DNA of 5,158 nucleotides, taken from assembly GCA_003526435.1 (NCBI GenBank), contig DPWF01000202.1, positions 10,633-15,790 of the forward strand. The letters are read 5' to 3'. Positions 1-5,158 of this stretch are shown here, piece by piece. Both the position numbers and the translations under genes were made by a program. The stretch's first letter is position 1, and the number at the start of each line of letters is the position of its first letter. Source of the DNA: Chitinophagaceae bacterium (GTDB lineage Bacteria > Bacteroidota > Bacteroidia > Chitinophagales > Chitinophagaceae). The notes beneath the pieces are model-generated. The model searched no databases. It was not told the origin of the DNA and saw only the letters and a list, made by a program, of their open reading frames with translations.

Positions 1-3000
1 GCAATATTGGGGGTGCCGGCTATTATTTTTCCATTGACTACAAACAATAAACCAGCGGTAGTTATATTGGCATTAAAACCTCTTATGGAAACATTACTCA
101 TTCTGTCTTCCTCATTCAGAACAAGGCCAGCCTGAGTTGTATAATTAAAGCTGGGAGGAGATGCAGCAGCTACTTTGCTCATGCTTAATTCATTGGTGTT
201 CGATAGTCTGGAGACAGCTTCTTTATTATATTCCCCCTCAACTCTCATACCATATGCCCTGCCAATCAAATTAGAGGAGATCACATTCTCCAGCATTTTC
301 TCAACATGCTTCTTCAATCTTTCAGAAACAGTGGGCCCTGCATAAGCAATCCATTGGCGGATATTTCTTTCATACAGGTCGTTATAACTTTCTGCCAAGC
401 GATCATAAGTTTCAAAAGTTTCAGGTATGTACCCCCATGAAAGAACAGGGTTTTCATGCGCAACAATGCTGGTGAAATTCCTTCCTGCTGAAAAATTATT
501 GGTTAAATAATTGACGGGCCACAATGAAGGAATATTCAACTGGTGATTCCTGAACTGGTCAAGCGAGGCATCGTACATTGTTGTAAGTAGTTCCGATGCC
601 ACCTGTTCATTTTTTTGTCCCTTAACCTGTACGGTCCAGGTTTCTTTGCTGCCAGGTTCTGTTTTATTTCTGAAACTGTTGTAGTGAACGGTTAACTGTT
701 TATTGGTCCAGGGAACTTCTATTCTTGTCTGATAACTATATAAACGGTTATTTAAAATATATGCTTCAGCTACCACGAAACCTCCTCTGTCTGTTTCTTC
801 TGGTATAAAACGATTTATTGTAAAACCTTTTCTTCTTAACTGGTATTCGATTGTAGCTTTTTTGTTTTTCTTCTCTGTTTTTTGAATCACAAACAGGTCT
901 TTTGCATAAGTGCCACTGATATAGATGGCTGTATCGCCTGGTTCAACGCTTGTTTTCGGATTCAGGTTAAACTGATAAGTTGTAAATGCCATTTGCTGCA
1001 ACTGGCTGTTGAAAACAGTGGTGTATTCCAGTGATTTTATTTCCTTGCCATCTTTATCTGTGGTACTTGCTTCAATTTTATACTGTCCGGAAGGAAGTAG
1101 TTGATTCAAAGCAAGAGCAGATAATGTTTTTGTGTTGATCACTGTTTCCTGCACCAGTTTTTGCACCGGCCACTCAGTCATTTCTGTTTCTGAAGCATAT
1201 TCATCATGCGGGAACAATGCTGTAAATTCTTTTTCATTCATCAGGAACTGATCTGGTTTCTCCCAAAGTCTTTTTCTGATGAGTCTTTCAGGAGACTGGA
1301 GTGCATATATTTTTACAGTAACAGCAGCGGGTTCAGGTTCATTACTGAGGTTGGTGGTTTTGATGCCGATTTCTTTGAGGTCTTTGCTGTCTGTTAATTT
1401 TGGGCTTTCTATACGGAGTTGTAATGACTGGTAGCCAATATTAATATCTGTACTGGCGGTTCTTGTTTCGCCATTTGCATCGGTAACAGTAGCATTGATG
1501 GAGAAAGTAAAAAGGGTATTAATATTGTCGTCCTGCGTTATGTCATCCGCATTTGCTTTGAAGACGATGCTGAAATTACCTGAGGCGTCTGTTGTTACAT
1601 TGCCATTGCCGATTTCTCTTCTGTTATCCATTCTTGATGGACCTCTCCGATACCAGGGATAGAGGGTTCTTGTGTAGCGTGTGATATTATATACCACTTT
1701 GGCACCATCGATGCTATTACCAGCAAAGGCTTTGGCATTTCCGGTAAGGGCAATACTGTCATTTAAACGATAACTGCCTTTGGGTTGTTCCAGTGAAACA
1801 GCATAGGTAGGCCGCTTATATTCTTCGACAGAAAAATTTGTGCTTCCGTTTTTTATACCAGTTGTATAAATGCTGAAGCTGCCTGTTAAAGCTTTTACAG
1901 GTAACTGGAATTTGCCACTGAATGAACCAAATTCATTCAGGACATAGGGTAAGGAATCAATTTTTCTCCTGTTTACATCCTGTAAAATAACCCAGCCTGA
2001 GTCTTTTGTAAGTAATTTGCTGGTTTTGTTTTCATAAGAACGTGTTACACCTATTCCTTTGAAATGCACGGTTTGTCCGGGTCTGTAAATGGATCGGTCG
2101 GTAAAAAAGAAAACCTGTCTTGCGTTTTTCTCAAACTTGATCAGTTCTTCTGAACCAATGGATTCTTCATTTGAAACAGCACTTAAATATTCATAATCAC
2201 CTTGCTGAAATGCAAGCTGGTCGCTTTTTGTCTCAAATCTGTAACGGAAAAAACCGCTGTTGTACTTCTCGACAAAACTGAAATATCCGTTATTATCTGT
2301 AACAAGCTTACTTACAGTTTGATATTCATTTTTTCTGGTAGTATTATTATAACTCTGTTGCTGTATGGTAACATTTACATTCGGCAAAGATTTCCCGGTT
2401 TCTCTGTGAACCACAAAAAAGTCGGAGCCGTTTTTAATGTAGCTGATATTCGATACCATAAAAGGTAAATACCTGAGATGGCTTAGACTGTCATGGAAGG
2501 GTAAATCATTAGAACAAAGCAATGCATAATTACCGGCAGGCAAACCCGGCAATGCCATTTCTGTAGCATGTAACTGGTGATCATTTGTTTTTGGTAATGC
2601 AATCGCAAGCGATTTAACCGCTTTTTGTTTGACAATCTTTTTCCAGAAACCTCTTTCCCAAATTTGTTCTGTTGACATTTCTTTATCATCCAGACGTATA
2701 ATACGGATATAGATACTATCGATATTCCTGAAATCAAGTTTTGCCCTGAATGGTTGATTAATAAGATTAACCTGCTCCGTTTTTAGCATCACCTGTTTAT
2801 GCAAAATCTGACCTAACTGATTCTTCATTTTTTGTACACCATGCGAATTAGTTTCGAAGCTGCTTATTGCTTTTTCGATGATCTTTTTAGCTTCTGTATA
2901 AGCATAACGATGTGTAGTGTCGCCAAAAGGAGCATAGGTTCCGGCTCTGTTGATATACAATTCAGCCAGTTTTGCCCAAATTTCTGCGGTAATGGAATTG

Positions 3001-3914
3001 GTTGGATATTGTTCAGTTAACTGCCGAAGCGCTGCTTCGTATTTTTTCTCTTTATCCTGAAAGGAAGCCTGTGCATAAACCCAATTGAGTCTTTCGAAAT
3101 TGAGAAACAATAGAAAGTTTTTGTCATCATCTGCATTATGATGGGAAAGTATTTTTTTATACAGCATCAGTGTGTTCCAGCTTGCTGAACTACTGTCAGG
3201 AGTTGAGAAATTAGCTTTGATAAATTCCGATAACGGCGCCAGTGAATTTTTATCAGTTAATGGATAAGCCTCTACGGGTTTGCTTATATAAGAATGTCCT
3301 GATTCGAAGAAGTCAAGCGCTTCCTGAATTGCCAGATCGTATAGACTGGTATTGGGATATCTTTTGGTACCTCTTATCAGCACCGCATCAAATTGTTGGA
3401 TGGGGATGGATTGCAATGTTTTTTCATTACGCAGTACATTAAGGTAGAGCGATGAAGTTTTTTTATAAAAATCATCCATCGACCATGTATCCATATCTTT
3501 TTCAGAGATGGTTGTCTTTTTTCTATTGTAAATCTGCCAGCGGTAATCATTAAAATATAGGCTGATTTTTTTAGCCAATAGTAATTGCAGCAGTTGTTTG
3601 ACAACAGGTTCCTTTTCAGATGAAATTTCAGTGATCAGATCAGCTACAATTTCTTTTTTTCCTTTTTCTGTAACAGTGTTTTCGATTGTGTAGCGATAGA
3701 TCAATGCTTTAACTTTTTGCGCCGGAAGATTTTTTTGTACAGCTTTCCGGTACAGTTCATTCACTTTTGTAAGGGCCGTTTTATTTTGTCCACGCTCAAG
3801 TATTAAAGTGTCGATGGTAAACCATTCTTTCAGGAAACTGGTATCGGGTTGTTGGGCCTGTGCATTAAAAGAGAAGAAACAAATCAATGTAAGAACTGCT
3901 AAACTGAATTGCAT
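1..3914 (-). CDS. alpha-2-macroglobulin family protein with TonB-plug-like segment (partial, C-terminus off the left edge)
   Basis: The open frame runs without a stop from an ATG at 3914 to the left edge, giving 1304 residues. Residues 1-20 form a Sec signal peptide (hydrophobic core LAVLTLICFF, cleavage likely after AQA at 18-20); there is no lipobox. Residues about 25-350 look helical and TPR-like, including WQIYNR at 126-131, which I recall from the N-terminus of Bacteroidota macroglobulins. Beta-rich macroglobulin domains follow from about 370. The MG2 signature FTDRSIYRPGQTVHFKG has YRPGQ at 610-614, VEEYKRPTY lies at 696-704, an EPG..ETW motif at 1086-1093, and MYDASLDQF starts at 1113. 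Residues 1273-1304 (IRGFNA...LFVVNGKIIAG) resemble a TonB receptor plug. No upstream in-frame start is possible, because a TGA lies two codons before this ATG. Family members trap proteases or act at the envelope; a thioester site, if present, would be in the unseen part. The family is clear, the role here is inferred. Confidence 0.9.
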   Translation of the reverse strand, partial: MQFSLAVLTLICFFSFNAQAQQPDTSFLKEWFTIDTLILERGQNKTALTKVNELYRKAVQKNLPAQKVKALIYRYTIENTVTEKGKKEIVADLITEISSEKEPVVKQLLQLLLAKKISLYFNDYRWQIYNRKKTTISEKDMDTWSMDDFYKKTSSLYLNVLRNEKTLQSIPIQQFDAVLIRGTKRYPNTSLYDLAIQEALDFFESGHSYISKPVEAYPLTDKNSLAPLSEFIKANFSTPDSSSASWNTLMLYKKILSHHNADDDKNFLLFLNFERLNWVYAQASFQDKEKKYEAALRQLTEQYPTNSITAEIWAKLAELYINRAGTYAPFGDTTHRYAYTEAKKIIEKAISSFETNSHGVQKMKNQLGQILHKQVMLKTEQVNLINQPFRAKLDFRNIDSIYIRIIRLDDKEMSTEQIWERGFWKKIVKQKAVKSLAIALPKTNDHQLHATEMALPGLPAGNYALLCSNDLPFHDSLSHLRYLPFMVSNISYIKNGSDFFVVHRETGKSLPNVNVTIQQQSYNNTTRKNEYQTVSKLVTDNNGYFSFVEKYNSGFFRYRFETKSDQLAFQQGDYEYLSAVSNEESIGSEELIKFEKNARQVFFFTDRSIYRPGQTVHFKGIGVTRSYENKTSKLLTKDSGWVILQDVNRRKIDSLPYVLNEFGSFSGKFQLPVKALTGSFSIYTTGIKNGSTNFSVEEYKRPTYAVSLEQPKGSYRLNDSIALTGNAKAFAGNSIDGAKVVYNITRYTRTLYPWYRRGPSRMDNRREIGNGNVTTDASGNFSIVFKANADDITQDDNINTLFTFSINATVTDANGETRTASTDINIGYQSLQLRIESPKLTDSKDLKEIGIKTTNLSNEPEPAAVTVKIYALQSPERLIRKRLWEKPDQFLMNEKEFTALFPHDEYASETEMTEWPVQKLVQETVINTKTLSALALNQLLPSGQYKIEASTTDKDGKEIKSLEYTTVFNSQLQQMAFTTYQFNLNPKTSVEPGDTAIYISGTYAKDLFVIQKTEKKNKKATIEYQLRRKGFTINRFIPEETDRGGFVVAEAYILNNRLYSYQTRIEVPWTNKQLTVHYNSFRNKTEPGSKETWTVQVKGQKNEQVASELLTTMYDASLDQFRNHQLNIPSLWPVNYLTNNFSAGRNFTSIVAHENPVLSWGYIPETFETYDRLAESYNDLYERNIRQWIAYAGPTVSERLKKHVEKMLENVISSNLIGRAYGMRVEGEYNKEAVSRLSNTNELSMSKVAAASPPSFNYTTQAGLVLNEEDRMSNVSIRGFNANITTAGLLFVVNGKIIAGTPNI
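3..98 (-). other. TonB-receptor-plug-like segment inside the macroglobulin protein (continues off the window)
   Basis: Residues 1273-1304 read as S-N-V-S-I-R-G-F-N-A-N, then LLFVVNGKIIAGTPN. This copies the layout of the plug domain of SusC/TonB receptors, where an (S/R)IRG motif is followed by PL(Y/F)VVDG and a variable loop. It lies after the MYDASLD macroglobulin motif (1113) and after a low-complexity linker rich in S, N and A. From family knowledge I infer that it is an insertion between macroglobulin domains rather than the start of a receptor, since no barrel is visible. The segment is cut by the window edge, so its C-terminal boundary cannot be set. Confidence 0.55.
3855..3914 (-). 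other. Sec signal peptide of the macroglobulin-like protein
   Basis: The first 20 codons read M-Q-F-S followed by a hydrophobic stretch (LAVLTLICFFSF) and then NAQA before QQ. The small residues at -3 and -1 (A18, A20) fit signal peptidase I cleavage. The only cysteine, C12, sits inside the hydrophobic core and is not in a lipobox, so a periplasmic or secreted product is expected rather than a lipoprotein. The n-region has no positive charge, which is unusual, but the rest is typical. Confidence 0.75.
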
Positions 3915-3931
3915 GCATCAAAATTTAAGTA

Positions 3932-3963
3932 GAAAAATACGTTCTATTTATTTGGGATGCAAA
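3932..3963 (-). promoter_or_regulatory. possible Bacteroidota-type promoter for the macroglobulin gene
   Basis: On the minus strand a TTTG (3960-3963) is followed after 20 bp by TATTTTTC (3932-3939). This matches the Bacteroidota housekeeping pattern TTTG, about 19-21 bp, TAnnTTTG at all but the last base. Transcription would start near 3925, giving a leader of only about 10 nt before the ATG at 3914. The leader has no Shine-Dalgarno-like sequence, which is normal in this phylum. The region is AT-rich, so a chance match is possible. Confidence 0.35.
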
Positions 3964-3970
3964 CATCATT

Positions 3971-3988
3971 CATATTCATATGGATATG
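3971..3988. promoter_or_regulatory. 18-bp near-perfect palindrome, possible operator
   Basis: The sequence CATATTCATATGGATATG reads the same on both strands except for one mismatched pair, around a CATATG centre. It lies 7 bp upstream of the candidate -33 TTTG of the macroglobulin gene, where a dimeric activator or repressor could bind. No known operator is recognised. AT-rich palindromes of this size can arise by chance. Confidence 0.35.
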
Positions 3989-4025
3989 ACCGGATTAACA
4001 AAAGTTTAGTAGGAGGCTCTTCCCT

Positions 4026-4061
4026 AAAAAACGAAAGCTTGCGGCTTTCGCCACAAGCTTT
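4026..4061 (-). terminator. intrinsic terminator with GNRA loop, no gene directly upstream
   Basis: Read on the minus strand, AAAGCTTG-T-GGC, the loop GAAA, then GCC-G-CAAGCTTT form a 12-bp stem (arms 4050-4061 and 4034-4045), followed by CG and six T residues (4026-4031). The one non-Watson-Crick position is a U-G wobble in minus-strand RNA but a C-A mismatch in plus-strand RNA, so the structure favours the minus strand. It lies about 320 bp beyond the sucD stop and about 110 bp before the macroglobulin start. It could be a back-up terminator for sucD, the end of an unrecognised small transcript, or an upstream insulator. Confidence 0.8.
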
Positions 4062-4186
4062 ACCCCCAATTTGTAGTTGTTTGAATACTCCTTTGAGTGT
4101 TTCTTAACAGATTGCAAATTGCGACCTTATTGTCATAAAGCCTATACCACAAACTCGGTATTTTGGGTGATAATAATAAGATAACA
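4062..4186. other. intergenic stretch without a recognised feature
   Basis: This AT-rich stretch lies between the second terminator and the heptad array. It holds no convincing coding frame and no tRNA or riboswitch that I recognise. Two small hairpins can be drawn, ACTC/GAGT around 4087-4098 and ATACC/GGTAT around 4144-4161, but both are short and may be chance. If a small RNA ends at the terminator at 4026-4061, its body would lie here. Confidence 0.5.
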
Positions 4187-4320
4187 GAGGGACGGGAAAG
4201 AAAGGGGAAGAAATAAGAAAGAGGGAGACAAGGAGTAAGAGATAAGGGACAAGAAACAGGGGACAAGAAATATAGAATAAGAAACAAGAGATAAGGAGGA
4301 AGGAGCAAGAAACGGGGATT
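4187..4320. repeat. degenerate heptanucleotide tandem array, consensus AAGRRAY (purine-rich on + strand)
   Basis: From 4230 to 4313 the plus strand divides into twelve consecutive 7-bp units, for example AAGAGAT, AAGGGAC, AAGAAAC and AAGGAGC. The seventh base is a pyrimidine in 11 of the 12 units (4236, 4243, 4250 and so on to 4313, except G at 4299), and only one other pyrimidine occurs in that stretch (T4273). AAGAAAC recurs exactly at 4251, 4279 and 4307. The pattern extends left with a 1-bp phase shift: pyrimidines at 4193 and 4214 are in phase with each other, and C4229 is in phase with the main block. Seven is not a multiple of three and the array lies outside genes, so coding cannot explain it. 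Function is unknown. Confidence 0.85.
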
Positions 4321-4330
4321 GGGGGGAATG

Positions 4331-4362
4331 AAAAAAGCCTGCATGGGTTATATGCAGGCTTT
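4331..4362 (-). terminator. intrinsic terminator of sucD
   Basis: A perfect 11-bp stem (AAAGCCTGCAT at 4334-4344 with ATGCAGGCTTT at 4352-4362) surrounds a 7-nt loop. On the minus strand it ends in six T residues (4331-4336, three of them within the stem). It begins 19 bp after the sucD stop codon, so it is the natural end of that transcript and makes read-through into the macroglobulin gene unlikely. Confidence 0.9.
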
Positions 4363-4381
4363 GATGTTATATTTTGTTATT

Positions 4382-5158
4382 TTATTTTTTCAGGGCGGCG
4401 GCCATGGTTTTGCCGATATCGGCAGGGCTGGCTACTACATCGATACCACATTCAGCCATGATCTTCATTTTAGCTTCAGCAGTATCATCAGCACCACCAA
4501 TAATGGCTCCGGCATGACCCATACGGCGGCCGGGAGGTGCAGTTTGTCCGGCAATAAAGCCTACCACCGGTTTTGTTTTATTGTCTTTGATCCAACGGGC
4601 GGCTTCGGCTTCCATACTACCTCCAATTTCACCAATCATGATGATACCATCGGTTTCAGGATCGTTCATCAGTAATTCTACTGCTTCTTTGGTAGGGGTA
4701 CCGATAATAGGATCACCACCAATACCGATAGCGGTACTGATACCCAATCCGGCTTTTACCACCTGATCGGCTGCTTCATAGGTAAGTGTTCCACTTTTTG
4801 AAACGATACCAATGCGACCGGGTTTAAAAATAAATCCGGGCATGATACCCACTTTTGCTTCACCGGCAGTAATAACACCGGGGCAGTTAGGGCCAATGAG
4901 GCGGGTTGACTTACCCAGCATATAGTTCTTTACTTTCACCATATCCTGTACAGGAATACCTTCGGTGATACATACGATGAGGCCAATACCTGCATCTGTT
5001 GCTTCCATAATAGCGTCTGCGGCAAAAGCCGGAGGCACAAATATGATACTTACATTGGCGCCTGCTGTTTTTACTGCATCTGCAACAGTATTGAATACAG
5101 GACGGTCGAGATGTGTGCTGCCACCTTTGCCCGGTGTAACGCCACCTACTACATTGGT
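4382..5158 (-). CDS. sucD: succinyl-CoA synthetase (ADP-forming) alpha subunit, partial (N-terminus off the right edge)
   Basis: SucD pairs with SucC to convert succinyl-CoA to succinate with formation of ATP or GTP in the cytoplasmic TCA cycle. The visible 258 residues begin with [13 protein letters not shown], which aligns with about residue 33 of the E. coli protein, so roughly 32 residues with the first CoA-binding glycine loop are missing. Family motifs follow in order: [46 protein letters not shown], and [11 protein letters not shown]. The histidine of the last motif (visible residue 215, codon 4514-4516) is the one phosphorylated during catalysis. The protein ends AAALKK before TAA, and the full length would be about 290, the usual size. 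A GTG at 5036-5038 is internal, because homology continues upstream to the window edge. GC appears higher than in the macroglobulin gene, as is common for a highly expressed core gene. sucC is not in view. Confidence 0.98.
   Translation of the reverse strand, partial: TNVVGGVTPGKGGSTHLDRPVFNTVADAVKTAGANVSIIFVPPAFAADAIMEATDAGIGLIVCITEGIPVQDMVKVKNYMLGKSTRLIGPNCPGVITAGEAKVGIMPGFIFKPGRIGIVSKSGTLTYEAADQVVKAGLGISTAIGIGGDPIIGTPTKEAVELLMNDPETDGIIMIGEIGGSMEAEAARWIKDNKTKPVVGFIAGQTAPPGRRMGHAGAIIGGADDTAEAKMKIMAECGIDVVASPADIGKTMAAALKK

Noticed and set aside
2483..2737. 84-residue minus-strand reading frame
   Set aside because: It is out of frame inside the macroglobulin gene, whose own frame is open throughout and matches the family there.
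1..3914. Possible frameshift or pseudogene, because the macroglobulin frame shows no stop within the window
   Set aside because: The same frame holds from the ATG at 3914 to the left edge, with family motifs along its length; the missing stop is only due to the window boundary.
3808..4107. 99-residue plus-strand reading frame spanning the macroglobulin start region
   Set aside because: It is antisense to the signal peptide codons and crosses the second terminator; there is no protein-like pattern and no upstream signal.
4060..4344. 94-residue minus-strand reading frame, rich in L, P, S and F
   Set aside because: It is the translation of the pyrimidine side of the heptad array and starts inside the sucD terminator stem; its composition follows from the repeat and no domain is visible.
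4319..4675. 118-residue plus-strand reading frame
   Set aside because: It begins at the sucD terminator and then runs antisense through the conserved sucD coding sequence, so it is a shadow.
5036..5038. GTG as a start codon of a shorter sucD
   Set aside because: SucD homology, including the [11 protein letters not shown] motif, continues in frame upstream to the window edge, so this codon is an internal valine.

Overview
The window looks like chromosome of a Bacteroidota bacterium, most likely in or near the Chitinophagaceae. The reasons are moderate GC, a very large alpha-2-macroglobulin-like protein of the Bacteroidota type with an apparent TonB-plug-like segment, no Shine-Dalgarno sequence ahead of its start, and a sucD whose protein keeps all family motifs. 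The taxon is an inference from protein style, not from a marker gene.

Layout: both genes lie on the minus strand and both are cut by the window edges. Positions 1-3914 hold the first 1304 codons of a secreted alpha-2-macroglobulin family protein; its C-terminal part lies beyond the left edge. Positions 4382-5158 hold the last 258 codons of sucD, the succinyl-CoA synthetase alpha subunit; about 32 N-terminal residues lie beyond the right edge.

The 467 bp between them (3915-4381) contain, in minus-strand transcription order: a strong intrinsic terminator directly after sucD; a purine-rich array of degenerate 7-bp units (about 4187-4320) in which pyrimidines fall almost only at every seventh position; about 125 bp with no recognised feature; a second intrinsic terminator with a GNRA loop and no gene directly before it; an 18-bp near-perfect palindrome; and a possible Bacteroidota-type promoter just ahead of the alpha-2-macroglobulin start.

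The two genes are probably separate transcription units without a shared function: sucD serves the TCA cycle, and the macroglobulin-like protein is an envelope protein, probably a protease trap or an adhesion or defence factor. The points most worth following up are the heptad array, the plug-like segment in the macroglobulin, and the orphan second terminator.
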